DNA of 64,000 bases from CADEDV01 sp964596345 (lineage in GTDB: Bacteria > Bacteroidota > Bacteroidia > Chitinophagales > Chitinophagaceae), in assembly GCA_964596345.1 (NCBI GenBank), contig CAZQSZ010000002.1, forward strand, positions 124,001 through 188,000. Direction: 5' to 3'. Positions 17,817-26,757 of this stretch are shown here, piece by piece (the first letter of the stretch is position 1; every line of letters begins with the position of its first letter). The notes under the pieces were generated by a model. The model ran no database searches and was not told where the DNA came from. It saw only the letters and a list, made by a program, of their open reading frames with translations. Made by a program: the position numbers and the translations under genes.

Positions 17817-20210
17817 ATGGAAAAGCCAACGCTATCAACGATGCCAGCCGATGAAAAGCTATCCTTTGACCGGTTCCGGGATGAAGTGCTGAAGGATTTC
17901 CGGGTAGCCTGCATCAGCCGGGAGACCAGCCTCTTAGGCCGTAAGGAGGTTTTGACAGGTAAAGCCAAGTTTGGCATTTTTGGGGATGGTAAAGAAGTGG
18001 CCCAGGTGGCTATGTCCAAGTTTTTCCAGCCCGGTGATTTTCGCAGCGGCTATTACCGTGACCAGACCTTTGCTTTTGCGATAGGCCTTACGACAGCGGA
18101 GCAGTATTTTGCGCAACTTTATGCCGACCCGGATATCAATAATGACCCCTTTAGTGCAGGCCGGCAAATGAATGCCCATTTTGCCACACCCAATACGGAT
18201 GCAAATGGCGAATGGCTGGATCTTGCCGGAATAAAAAATACGGCGGCTGATATGGCACCCACAGCCGGTCAGATGCCACGTAGCCTCGGATTAGCATATG
18301 CATCAAGAATGTTCAGGAAAGTGGAGGAACTGCGTTCCATGAACGGTCTGTCTCAAAATGGAAATGAGGTTTGTTTTGCCACCATTGGTGATTCTTCCAC
18401 CAGCGAGGGACATTTCTGGGAAACGATCAATGCGGCAGGTGTGTTGCAGGTTCCGCTGGCGGTGTTTGTCTGGGATAATGGGTATGGCATTTCTGTTCCC
18501 AAAAAGTACCAGACCACAAAAGGTTCTATTTCTGAAATATTGCAAGGCTTTCAAAAAACGGAAGACACCAACGGTTTAAATATTTACAAGGTGAAAGGCT
18601 GGGATTATGCCGGCATGTGCGAAGTTTTTGAAGAAGGGATCAGCCTGGCCAGGGCCACTCACACTCCATGTGTTTTTCATGTGGAAGAAATAACACAACC
18701 ACAGGGTCATTCCACGTCCGGTAGTCATGAAAGATATAAACCAACTGAAAGATTGGAGTGGGAAAGAGAATGGGATGGAATAAAAAAAATGAAGGAGTGG
18801 ATCATTGAAACCGGCCTCGCCGATGAAGAAGAACTGAACCAGTTGCAGGCTGAAGCGAAAGAGGAAGTAAGAAATGGGAAAAATAAAGCCTGGGAAAAAT
18901 ACCAGGCACCCATCAAAGCACAGGCTGCCAGAACAATTGAATTGATCACCCAGCTTTCTAATGGCCTGCCTGATAAATCAGATGAATTTAGAAAAATAGC
19001 TGCGGGACTCTCTGCTAATCGGGAGCCTTTGCGCAGAGATATAATGAAAGCATTGTATGCGGCTATTGGTCTTGCCGGCAATCACGATGCTGCTTTCTGG
19101 ATAAAAGATTATTATAAAGACCTGCAGCAAGAGAATAAAGCATTCTTTAATTCTCATTTATATAATGAAGGGCCTAAGAGTGCTTTGAAGGTTGCAGCGG
19201 TGGAAGCTGTTTATGCACCTGATGCACCCCTCATCAATGGTTATGAAGTACTGAATAAATATTTCGACCAGCTATTCAGCAGTAATCCTAAAGTAGTGGC
19301 ATTTGGTGAAGACATGGGTTTGATAGGGGATGTGAACCAGGGCTTTGCCGGCTTACAGGCCAAACATGGGGAAGAAAGGATTTTTGATACAGGTATTCGT
19401 GAGTTAACAATCATGGGACAGGGAATCGGTTTAGCCTTCCGGGGCTTGAGACCGATCGCTGAGATCCAGTATCTCGATTACCTGTTATATGGCCTGCAAC
19501 CCTTAAGTGATGATGTAGCCACGCTGCATTACAGGACATTTGGTAAACAAAGCTGCCCGCTGATCGTCCGCACAAGAGGACACCGGCTCGAAGGCATCTG
19601 GCACAGTGGTTCGCCGATGGGAATGGTGATCAATGCCCTCCGTGGTATGTATGTATGTGTGCCCAGGAATATGACGCAGGCTGCCGGAATGTACAACACG
19701 TTATTAAAAGGCAATGATCCGGGGATTGTGATTGAATGCCTGAATGGATACCGGTTAAAAGAAAAATTACCTGCTAATTTATCAGAGTTTACTATTGCAC
19801 TTGGTGTACCTGAAGTGATCAGGGAAGGAAATGATATAACTATCGTGTCCTACGGGTCAACGCTTCGCATTGTGCAGGAAGCAGCAATAGTGCTGGAAGC
19901 CCGGGGCATCAGTTGCGAGATCGTGGATGTGCAGACGTTATTACCTTTTGATATCCATCATAAAATCCTGGAATCATTGAAGAAAACAAACCGGATTGTT
20001 TTTGTGGATGAAGATGTTCCCGGAGGAGCTGCTGCTTATATGTTCAATAAAGTGATGGAAGAACAGGGAGGATACAGGTACCTGGATGTGGCGGCAAGAA
20101 CAATTACGGGTAAGGCACATCGCCCTGCTTATGGAAGTGATGGTGATTATTTCAGCAAGCCTAATGCCGAGGAGATTGAAGCGGTGATCATGCAGATGAT
20201 GGCCGAGTAA
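17817..20210 (+). CDS. 2-oxoacid dehydrogenase E1, fused alpha and beta subunits
   Basis: 797 residues. The thiamine-diphosphate enzyme decarboxylates a 2-oxoacid (branched-chain or related) and hands the acyl group to E2. The alpha part (about 1-370) shows the cofactor motif GDSSTSEG at 191-198 with the partner Asn at 221 in WDNGYGIS. The beta part (about 460-797) shows AFGEDMGLIGDVNQG, FDTGIRELTIMGQGIGLA, and the C-terminal EDVPGGAAAYM region. Fusion of the two subunits is the usual form in Bacteroidota. No E2 or E3 gene adjoins. An ATG eight codons downstream is an alternative start. It leads a likely operon with the genes at 20246 and 20869. Confidence 0.93.
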   Translation: MEKPTLSTMPADEKLSFDRFRDEVLKDFRVACISRETSLLGRKEVLTGKAKFGIFGDGKEVAQVAMSKFFQPGDFRSGYYRDQTFAFAIGLTTAEQYFAQLYADPDINNDPFSAGRQMNAHFATPNTDANGEWLDLAGIKNTAADMAPTAGQMPRSLGLAYASRMFRKVEELRSMNGLSQNGNEVCFATIGDSSTSEGHFWETINAAGVLQVPLAVFVWDNGYGISVPKKYQTTKGSISEILQGFQKTEDTNGLNIYKVKGWDYAGMCEVFEEGISLARATHTPCVFHVEEITQPQGHSTSGSHERYKPTERLEWEREWDGIKKMKEWIIETGLADEEELNQLQAEAKEEVRNGKNKAWEKYQAPIKAQAARTIELITQLSNGLPDKSDEFRKIAAGLSANREPLRRDIMKALYAAIGLAGNHDAAFWIKDYYKDLQQENKAFFNSHLYNEGPKSALKVAAVEAVYAPDAPLINGYEVLNKYFDQLFSSNPKVVAFGEDMGLIGDVNQGFAGLQAKHGEERIFDTGIRELTIMGQGIGLAFRGLRPIAEIQYLDYLLYGLQPLSDDVATLHYRTFGKQSCPLIVRTRGHRLEGIWHSGSPMGMVINALRGMYVCVPRNMTQAAGMYNTLLKGNDPGIVIECLNGYRLKEKLPANLSEFTIALGVPEVIREGNDITIVSYGSTLRIVQEAAIVLEARGISCEIVDVQTLLPFDIHHKILESLKKTNRIVFVDEDVPGGAAAYMFNKVMEEQGGYRYLDVAARTITGKAHRPAYGSDGDYFSKPNAEEIEAVIMQMMAE

Positions 20211-20245
20211 AAATCTTTTCCGTCATTCATCACATAACCAGCTAC

Positions 20246-20863
20246 ATGCCAACGAATTTTCTATTCATCATTGATGTATTGGGTACATTCTCTTTTGCGG
20301 TATCCGGAGCTTTTCTTGCCATGCAAAAGAAGCTGGATCCGTTTGGGGTATTGGTATTATCATTTGTAACTGCTATCGGTGGCGGTACGCTCAGGGATAT
20401 ATTGATCGGGAACCTCCCGGTGGGCTGGCTGAGAAATGAAACAGCAACGATCGTTATCTTTTCATCAGCGATCGCTACTATTTTCTTCGGCAGGTTCCTG
20501 AAACAATTCACCACCACCTTGTTTTTGTTTGATGCCCTGGGGCTAGGCCTGTTTACGATCATCGGAATTGAGCTGGGGATTGAGAAGGATTTCAGTACGG
20601 GTATTTGCATTGCGCTGGGAACGATCACGGCTTGTTTTGGCGGTGTGATCCGGGATGTTTTATTGAACGATGTTCCCCTGTTGTTCAGAAAAGAAATATA
20701 TGCCCTGGCCTGTATTGCGGGTGGCCTGGTTTATTTCCTGCTCAGGAAGATCGACCTGGATGAGAATATTTCCAAAGCGATCTGCATCCTGCTCATCTTT
20801 GCCATTCGTGTAATTGCTGTTCGCTATAAAATTTCTCTGCCTCAATTTTACACCCATAAATAA
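20246..20863 (+). CDS. trimeric intracellular cation channel family membrane protein
   Basis: 205 residues with about seven transmembrane helices arranged as two similar halves. Each half carries the family signature: AIGGGTLRDILIGN near 47-60 and ACFGGVIRDVLLND near 131-145. This matches bacterial TRIC-type (YadS/UPF0126) proteins, potassium-permeable channels in studied members. It is 35 bases after the E1 gene and 5 bases before the PhzF gene, which suggests co-transcription. No regulatory site of its own is seen. Confidence 0.9.
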   Translation: MPTNFLFIIDVLGTFSFAVSGAFLAMQKKLDPFGVLVLSFVTAIGGGTLRDILIGNLPVGWLRNETATIVIFSSAIATIFFGRFLKQFTTTLFLFDALGLGLFTIIGIELGIEKDFSTGICIALGTITACFGGVIRDVLLNDVPLLFRKEIYALACIAGGLVYFLLRKIDLDENISKAICILLIFAIRVIAVRYKISLPQFYTHK

Positions 20864-20868
20864 GGTAT

Positions 20869-21651
20869 ATGAAACTGACCCTGTACCAGGTGGATGCCTT
20901 TGCTGATAAAGTTTTTGCAGGTAATCCTGCAGCTGTAATACCATTAGAAAAATGGATTGATGATGAGCTGATGCAGCGAATCGCTATGGAAAACAACCTG
21001 GCAGAAACTGTTTTTTTTGTGCCCCATGGTAACGATTTTGATATCCGCTGGTTCACTCCCGAGCTGGAGATCAATCTTTGTGGTCATGCTACGCTGGCAT
21101 CGGCCTATGTCCTCTATGAATTCCTGGGATACAAAAAGGAAGCGATCACTTTTCATTCAAAAAGCGGTCCTTTATATGTAAGCCGGGACGGGAAAACCAT
21201 TAAACTTGATTTTCCTTCCTGGAAACCGGAAAGGATCGATGAGTACCCCGATGAGTTGCTTGCTTCATTGGGTAACCCTGACATCGTTGGTGTTTATAAG
21301 TACAGGGATTTTTTGGTAGAATTGAATAACGAGGAAGCAGTAAGAAATTGTAAACCTGATTTTACACTACTGAAAAAGACCGGGGGTATGGTAATCATCA
21401 CTGCACCGGGTAAGGAAGTGGATTTTGTATCCCGGTTCTTTGCACCCACAGCGGGTATTGATGAAGATCCTGTAACAGGGTCAGCTCACTCGCAATTAAT
21501 TCCTTTCTGGAATTATAAACTGGGAAAAAATATGATGAATGCGAAACAACTGTCAAAAAGGGGTGGTGATCTTTATTGTGAACAAAAAGGAGACCGTGTG
21601 ATTATGGGTGGTGAATGTGCGTTCTATATGAAAGGAGAAATAAATGTCTGA
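20869..21651 (+). CDS. PhzF-family isomerase
   Basis: 260 residues. The fold is the two-domain diaminopimelate-epimerase-like barrel. The hallmark motifs are VDAFADKVFAGNPAAV near 9-24, NNLAETVFF with the catalytic Glu near residue 46, WFTPELEINLCGHATLA near 64-80, and the C-terminal GIDEDPVTGSAH near 200-211. Studied members isomerise small aromatic or dihydro-aromatic substrates; the substrate here is unknown, and no phenazine genes are nearby. It starts 5 bases after the TRIC gene. Confidence 0.93.
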   Translation: MKLTLYQVDAFADKVFAGNPAAVIPLEKWIDDELMQRIAMENNLAETVFFVPHGNDFDIRWFTPELEINLCGHATLASAYVLYEFLGYKKEAITFHSKSGPLYVSRDGKTIKLDFPSWKPERIDEYPDELLASLGNPDIVGVYKYRDFLVELNNEEAVRNCKPDFTLLKKTGGMVIITAPGKEVDFVSRFFAPTAGIDEDPVTGSAHSQLIPFWNYKLGKNMMNAKQLSKRGGDLYCEQKGDRVIMGGECAFYMKGEINV

Positions 21652-21657
21652 CAGCAG

Positions 21658-22062
21658 TCAATCAAGAAATCTTTCTTTTACTCCCGGGGCGGGTATCATG
21701 CAACTTTCGCTTTTGCCAAACCATTTGTAGCGGTTATTAGCTATTAAGGAATATACTGCATCCCGTATAAAGGGAGGTACGATCATAAATCCATAGAACA
21801 GCGGCCAGGCACCACCTAATTTCCTGGAAACCCGCAATGCGGCTGAAGATTTCCGGTACAACCTCCCGTTCTCGATCAATATAAACGAGTTCAGGTTGTC
21901 AGCCGGGAGATGAAATTGTTTCAATAATTGTTGCCCGGCTTTTCCCTGTAGCGAAGCAAAATGAAATCGTTTATGACGGTCCCGTTTGATAATGAACTGA
22001 ACACTCCGGTTACACAGGTTACAAACTCCGTCAAAGAGAACGATCTTTTTTTCTTCCATCAT
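21658..22062 (-). CDS. DCC-family (DUF393) thiol-disulfide-like protein
   Basis: 134 residues. The N-terminal motif FDGVCNLCNRSVQF provides the DxxCxxC signature of the family, followed by KRFHFASLQG and a C-terminal WPLFYGFMIVPPFIRDAVYSLIANNRYKWFG region typical of this family, ending in PAPGVKERFLD. The paired cysteines suggest a thioredoxin-like redox activity, not proven for the family. It is convergent with the PhzF gene and separated by 6 bases. Two adjacent ATGs (22062, 22059) are equally possible starts. Confidence 0.9.
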   Translation of the reverse strand: MMEEKKIVLFDGVCNLCNRSVQFIIKRDRHKRFHFASLQGKAGQQLLKQFHLPADNLNSFILIENGRLYRKSSAALRVSRKLGGAWPLFYGFMIVPPFIRDAVYSLIANNRYKWFGKSESCMIPAPGVKERFLD

Positions 22063-22180
22063 TTCACAATAAAGGTCCGGAATTATCCGGTATAAAATAC
22101 CAGGCCCATAATATCGTTTATCGGCAAGTTATTCTTTCACTTCTTTTTCCATTCGGCCCCGGCTTTTATCGCTCATCTCT

Positions 22181-22198
22181 ATTACACAATTGTGTAAT
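22181..22198. promoter_or_regulatory. 18-bp perfect palindrome, candidate operator
   Basis: ATTACACAATTGTGTAAT is identical to its reverse complement. It lies 75 bases upstream of the gene at 22273. Its right half, extended as TGTGTAATTGAC (22191-22202), recurs exactly at 26178-26189 upstream of the next exported-protein gene, and GTGTAATTG is also found at 25484-25492 before the regulator gene. A binding site for the LuxR-type regulator encoded at 25526 is a plausible reading, but it is inference. Confidence 0.4.
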
Positions 22199-22272
22199 TG
22201 ACCGGTATTGCATTATTGCCCATTTTTATCCTTTGCTTTCATCATCTGAAATAAGCCTTAAAATATTTTATT

Positions 22273-23169
22273 ATGAAAAGAAATCTTTTTTTCTTATTTA
22301 TTTGTTGCCCCGTTTTGTTGTTTGCTCAGAATGTGGGTATTGGTAACACCAACCCCCAGTACCCGCTGGACATAAGCGGCGATATTAATACAACAGGGAC
22401 ATTAAGGGCTAACGGAAATGCCGGAACCAACGGGCAGGTATTGAGGAGTAATGGCAATGGCACCATGGCCTGGGCTGATATGTCCGAATATAAAAATATG
22501 GCTACTTTCAGAACTGCCGGTTCCGGCAACTGGACTGTTCCTGCGGGAGTAACTAAGGTATGGATAGAAGTATGGGGAGCCGGAGCCGGTGGTAATTATT
22601 ATGCTGGTGGAGGAGGAGGCGCTTATGTCAGTGGAATATTAACAGTCGCAGCAGGAAGTGGTATATTTTACTCAGTAGGCGCAGGTGGTGCCGGTGGTTT
22701 TGAGAATGCAACCAATGGTACACTCAGCAGTATTACCAGCGATGCCGGGATCACACTTACTGCAGGGGGAGGAGTTGCCCCCACCTATACTGCCGGGCCT
22801 CCGGGGGTTATTGGCAATGGATTTGGTGGTAATTATTCGGTATCACCAGTTGGTTTTTTATCTTTTTATGGCGTAAGGGGACAGAATGGCCAGGTGGCAC
22901 AAAGCATAGTTTTGACATTCCCATCCGCTTCATTTGAAGTAACTAATGGAGGGAGAGGCGGAGATGCCGGGCATACAATTAATACAGGCGGTGCTGCTAA
23001 CACATCTTACTATAACCTTACCAGTTCTACCCTTGTACGTTATTCAAATACACTGGCCAATCCTGTGCCACCGGGCGGTGGCGGTGGCTCCGGGCTGAGG
23101 CCATTGATTGGAGCTTTAGCGCTTGGTGGCGCAACCGGTGCTGAAGGGATGGTCATTATTCATTATTGA
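22273..23169 (+). CDS. exported glycine-rich protein, tail-fibre-like N-terminus
   Basis: 298 residues. Signal peptide at about 1-19 (ending LLFAQ). Residues 20-75 carry the VGIGNTNPQYPLDISGDI and NGQVLRSNGNGTMAW stretches that Bacteroidota surface proteins share with tail-fibre-like repeats. From about 85 onward it matches the glycine-rich domain family (NWTVPAGVTKVWIEVWGAGA), with many GGG runs, including VPPGGGGGSG near 264. The fold is likely an extended beta or collagen-like surface structure. It precedes the TPR kinase at 23232 and begins the same-strand block to 30955. An 18-bp palindrome lies upstream. Confidence 0.85.
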   Translation: MKRNLFFLFICCPVLLFAQNVGIGNTNPQYPLDISGDINTTGTLRANGNAGTNGQVLRSNGNGTMAWADMSEYKNMATFRTAGSGNWTVPAGVTKVWIEVWGAGAGGNYYAGGGGGAYVSGILTVAAGSGIFYSVGAGGAGGFENATNGTLSSITSDAGITLTAGGGVAPTYTAGPPGVIGNGFGGNYSVSPVGFLSFYGVRGQNGQVAQSIVLTFPSASFEVTNGGRGGDAGHTINTGGAANTSYYNLTSSTLVRYSNTLANPVPPGGGGGSGLRPLIGALALGGATGAEGMVIIHY

Positions 23170-23231
23170 TCTGCTTTGCAGAAGATAAAATAATTGTAAT
23201 TTTCATCAGCTTAGAAAAGCTGGTAAAACTG

Positions 23232-25472
23232 ATGAACTATTTATCCTTTCTTATACAACGTTACTTTCTTTTCATAGCGGGTTTACTTTTTGCGTTGGTA
23301 TTAACGGCGCAACCGGAAAACGAGTATAGTAAGAAAATTGATGCTCTGTTGCTGCAGTCAGAAATATTTATCAAAAAATCGGCGTATGATTCTGCGATTG
23401 CGCTATCCAGCCAGGCACTTTTCATTTCAAAAGAAAAAGGATACAAGGCCGGTGAGGCGAACAGCTATGATAAACTGGCGGAGATCATGTTGCTCAATGG
23501 AAGAATGGCGGAAGTGAATAAGTATGATTCGCTGGTATTGCCATTGGCAGGCCAGTTAAAAGATACGGGCCTGCTCATCAATGCCTACAACCGGCATGGT
23601 GTTTATTGCATGGAGAAAGGAAGAAATAAAGAAGCAGAACAGAGTTACCTGCTGGCATTGAATATGGGGTTGGATAAAAGGCAATCGGGTAAGACAGCAG
23701 AAGTATACAGTAACCTTGGTTCTAATTACCTGGCTACCGGCGATAAGGATAAAGCGATTGATTGGTTTTTTAAAGCGCTGCGTTTGTATGAAATCAATAA
23801 TAATGAAACAGGGCAGGGGGAAACATACAGCAATATCTCTTCTGTGTATTACCTTATGGGAAAAGTGAGTGATGCGATCAGTTACCAGAAAAAAAGTATT
23901 GAACTGCGGGAAAAGACCAATGACCAGTCAGGACTTGTTATTACGAATGTCAATATCGGTCAGCTGTATATCCTGAAAGACTCTTTTCCACTTGCCTTTC
24001 AGCACCTGAAGAAATCTGTGCAATATGCAGAACGTATCAATAACCCAAGGCTAAAAGGAAGTGCTTATTCCGGGATGTCGGCCTATTACAGCCGGACAAA
24101 AGATTTTCCGGCAGCACTCGACTGGCAATCCAAAGCAATCAAACTTTTTGAGGAAACAGATAATAAGCCGTTACTTTCAAGACTGTATGTGGCCGCCGGT
24201 AACCTGGCTAATGCCACCAAAGATTCACTCAAGGCAGTTGAGTACTATACGAAAGCCCTTTCGCTGGCCATACTTTTAAATAATAAAGAGAATATCAGTA
24301 ATGCCAATGAAAAACTGAGTGCTTTCTATCAATCCCGGAATGACCCCGATAAAGCTTTTCAGTACTATAAAAAACACATTCTCTACCGGGATAGTATTTC
24401 CGCCACCAGCACAGGTGCCAAAATCGAGGAGATCAGGGCTAAGTATGAAACAGAAAAAAAAGATAATGAAATAGCCCGGTTGAATACGGAACAACGTATC
24501 AGGGAACTGGAAATTGAAAAACAAAAAGCGGTTATTGCAGGGAATACACTAGAAGCAAAACAAAAGGAAAACGAAATCAAATTATTATCCCAGCAACAGG
24601 AATTACAGCAAGCTGCGTTTTTAAAATCACAGGAAGAGCTGGAAAGGCAATCGTTGCTGGCTGAAAATAATGAACAGGCCCTTCAGCTCTCACAACAGGA
24701 GCTAAAACTCACCAACCAGGAAAAGGAATTACGGGAAAAGGAATTGAAGGCCCAGAAGCTCTTTCGGAATATACTGATCGCAGGTGCTGTATTACTGGCC
24801 TTGTTTGCAGGAATACTCTTTAACAGGTATAAGCTGAAGAAAAAACTGGAACAGCAAAACCAGTTGCTTAGTATCCGGAATGATATATCCCGTAACCTGC
24901 ATGATGATATCGGGGCTTCCCTCAGTAATATTAATATCCTGAATGAACTCACCAAGCGGAATGTAGCCAATCCTGAAAAAGCATCTTCCTATCTTTCCAA
25001 GGCTGGTGATGATATCCAGCGTATCAGTGAATCCTTGTCCGATATTGTCTGGAATATCAATCCTCAATATGATGATCTTGATAATTTATTTATCCGCATG
25101 AAACGGTATGCTGCCGATATGATGGATGGAAAAGAAATCGCAGCAGAACTGTTATTCCCGGCTGATAATGAAAAGATCAGTATGCCTATGGATCAGCGCC
25201 GTGATTTTTATCTCATCTTTAAAGAAGCAGTCAATAACCTGGCAAAATATTCGAAAGCCACAGCAGCAACAATCGAGGTCCGGTCGGATGATCAGCATAT
25301 TCATCTCAAAGTGGCAGATAACGGGAAGGGGTTTGACAGTAAAAACACCCGGATGGGCAACGGTGTTCAGAATATGAAACAAAGGGCTCAGAAGTGGAAT
25401 AGTGATCTGCAGGTGGAATCACTCCCCGGTAAAGGAACAACGATCCTGCTGACTATGAAGGTGAATGCTTAA
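23232..25472 (+). CDS. TPR-containing sensor histidine kinase
   Basis: 746 residues from the ATG at 23232, which directly opens the hydrophobic leader LIQRYFLFIAGLLFALVL; a frame extension of 22 codons upstream overlaps the previous gene. Periplasmic TPR repeats fill about 40-400 (YSNLGSNYLATGDKDKAIDWF is one unit). A long Gln/Glu/Lys-rich coiled coil (about 400-515) leads to a transmembrane helix near 518-535 and the HisKA_3-like domain with His557 in SRNLHDDIGASLSN. The ATPase domain has EAVNNLAKYS and DNGKGFD. The LuxR regulator gene follows, so the pair is cognate. Confidence 0.94.
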   Translation: MNYLSFLIQRYFLFIAGLLFALVLTAQPENEYSKKIDALLLQSEIFIKKSAYDSAIALSSQALFISKEKGYKAGEANSYDKLAEIMLLNGRMAEVNKYDSLVLPLAGQLKDTGLLINAYNRHGVYCMEKGRNKEAEQSYLLALNMGLDKRQSGKTAEVYSNLGSNYLATGDKDKAIDWFFKALRLYEINNNETGQGETYSNISSVYYLMGKVSDAISYQKKSIELREKTNDQSGLVITNVNIGQLYILKDSFPLAFQHLKKSVQYAERINNPRLKGSAYSGMSAYYSRTKDFPAALDWQSKAIKLFEETDNKPLLSRLYVAAGNLANATKDSLKAVEYYTKALSLAILLNNKENISNANEKLSAFYQSRNDPDKAFQYYKKHILYRDSISATSTGAKIEEIRAKYETEKKDNEIARLNTEQRIRELEIEKQKAVIAGNTLEAKQKENEIKLLSQQQELQQAAFLKSQEELERQSLLAENNEQALQLSQQELKLTNQEKELREKELKAQKLFRNILIAGAVLLALFAGILFNRYKLKKKLEQQNQLLSIRNDISRNLHDDIGASLSNINILNELTKRNVANPEKASSYLSKAGDDIQRISESLSDIVWNINPQYDDLDNLFIRMKRYAADMMDGKEIAAELLFPADNEKISMPMDQRRDFYLIFKEAVNNLAKYSKATAATIEVRSDDQHIHLKVADNGKGFDSKNTRMGNGVQNMKQRAQKWNSDLQVESLPGKGTTILLTMKVNA

Positions 25473-25525
25473 CTTACCCGAAAGTGTAATTGCATATGGC
25501 GGTAAACAAAGCTAATTTCGTAAAG

Positions 25526-26167
25526 ATGGCCACCTCCCTCGTTATATACGAAGACAATGCCCGTTTACGGCAGTCCATGGAATTACTGTTGAGTGATGAC
25601 AGTGGTTTTAAAGTGATTGGTGCATTTCCAGACTGTACAAAAGTGTTAAAGCAAATGGAAGAATTGCTGCCGGAACTGGTAGTGATGGATATTGATATGC
25701 CCGGGGTAAATGGTATTGAAGGAGTGAAGAAGATCAAGTCGGAATTTCCTGATATTAAAGTGGTGATGTATACGGTATTTGATGATGATACCCGGATATT
25801 CGACTGTCTTTGTGCCGGTGCGGATGGTTACCTGTTAAAAAACACCTCTCCGCTTAAATTGATACAATCATTGCAGGAGCTGGCTGAAGGCGGTGCTCCC
25901 ATGAGCCCCTTTGTAGCGCAAAAAGTTTTTACCTTTTTCAGGAACACCAGGCCGGTAGAAGATACTTTTAACCTGACTCCCAGGGAAAAAGAAATTCTTG
26001 AACTGCTCGTAAGAGGAAATTCCTACAAAATGATTGCCGATAAATGTAGTGTATCCGTCGATACGGTAAAAAAGCATCTGCAGAATATCTATCATAAACT
26101 CCATGTAAACTGCGGCACTGAGGCCGTTGCAAAGGCATTACAGCATAAGATCATCAAGCTCGATTAG
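25526..26167 (+). CDS. LuxR-type response regulator
   Basis: 213 residues from the ATG at 25526, which gives the usual regulator start MATSLVIYEDN; an in-frame ATG at 25496 would add ten residues and is possible. The receiver shows acidic residues ED at 9-10, phosphoacceptor Asp55 in LVVMDIDMPGVNG and Lys in GYLLKNTSP. The LuxR-type helix-turn-helix near 150-208 has LTPREKEILELL and SVSVDTVKKHLQNIYHKL-like sequence. It follows the TPR kinase by 53 bases and precedes the exported-protein genes from 26239, its likely regulon. A GTGTAATTG copy lies at 25484-25492. Confidence 0.93.
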   Translation: MATSLVIYEDNARLRQSMELLLSDDSGFKVIGAFPDCTKVLKQMEELLPELVVMDIDMPGVNGIEGVKKIKSEFPDIKVVMYTVFDDDTRIFDCLCAGADGYLLKNTSPLKLIQSLQELAEGGAPMSPFVAQKVFTFFRNTRPVEDTFNLTPREKEILELLVRGNSYKMIADKCSVSVDTVKKHLQNIYHKLHVNCGTEAVAKALQHKIIKLD

Positions 26168-26177
26168 AGTACCTGAA

Positions 26178-26189
26178 TGTGTAATTGAC
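26178..26189 (+). promoter_or_regulatory. repeat of the 22191 operator half-site
   Basis: TGTGTAATTGAC here is identical to 22191-22202, the right half of the palindrome upstream of 22273. It lies 50 bases upstream of the CARDB gene and about 10 bases after the regulator stop. It may mark a shared control site; a 9-base core also occurs inside a coding region at 45060-45068, so chance cannot be excluded. Confidence 0.35.
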
Positions 26190-26238
26190 TTGCGTTGGGA
26201 ATAGCTCCATCTTTACGTCATCAAAAAACCATTGACGT

Positions 26239-26730
26239 ATGAAAAAGAGACTACAGCTTTCCATGTTACTAAGCCTGGCAGTAGGGATGGCTTTTTCACA
26301 AACCACATTGCCGAAAAATCCCGGTCAACTACCGGCTCCTAAAAACCTGCAGGTGGTTGCTAAGCCGGATTTAATTATCACCAATGTAACGGTCGTATCT
26401 GCTACCGGCGGCGTATCCGCTGATTGGGATATCCGTTTATCGGTAACGGTAAAGAACACCGGTGGCATTATCACACCTGCCACAAAGTTTAAAGCCACAG
26501 CAAAAAATGCAGCTTCAGGTAATAATCCCTGGAAGGATTTTGGATATGCCGATTGCCCGAAAGTCGGCCCCGGGCAAAGCATCACAACCGAGATCAGGCT
26601 CAGGGATAACAACTGGGCTATGCATAAAGTCGCAAAATTTAACCTGGTGCTGAAAGCAGATGGTACCAACCTGGTCACCGAAGGATCTGAAAATAATAAC
26701 AGTACTACCGGAATCCTTATCGGGTTATAA
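26239..26730 (+). CDS. exported CARDB-domain protein
   Basis: 163 residues. Signal peptide at about 1-20 (ending MAFSQ), a Pro-rich linker, then one CARDB-like immunoglobulin fold from about 43 to 163. The fold shows KPDLIITNVTVVS, LSVTVKNTGG, VGPGQSITTEI and the C-terminal EGSENNNSTTG, the classic CARDB ending. Such domains act as adhesion or spacer modules on exported proteins. It is the first of six closely spaced genes that end at 30955 (gaps of 27, 20, 18 and 57 bases, then a 4-base overlap). The function of a stand-alone CARDB protein is unknown. Confidence 0.88.
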   Translation: MKKRLQLSMLLSLAVGMAFSQTTLPKNPGQLPAPKNLQVVAKPDLIITNVTVVSATGGVSADWDIRLSVTVKNTGGIITPATKFKATAKNAASGNNPWKDFGYADCPKVGPGQSITTEIRLRDNNWAMHKVAKFNLVLKADGTNLVTEGSENNNSTTGILIGL

Positions 26731-26757
26731 ATTTTAAATCATTCTTAAACCTGGAAT

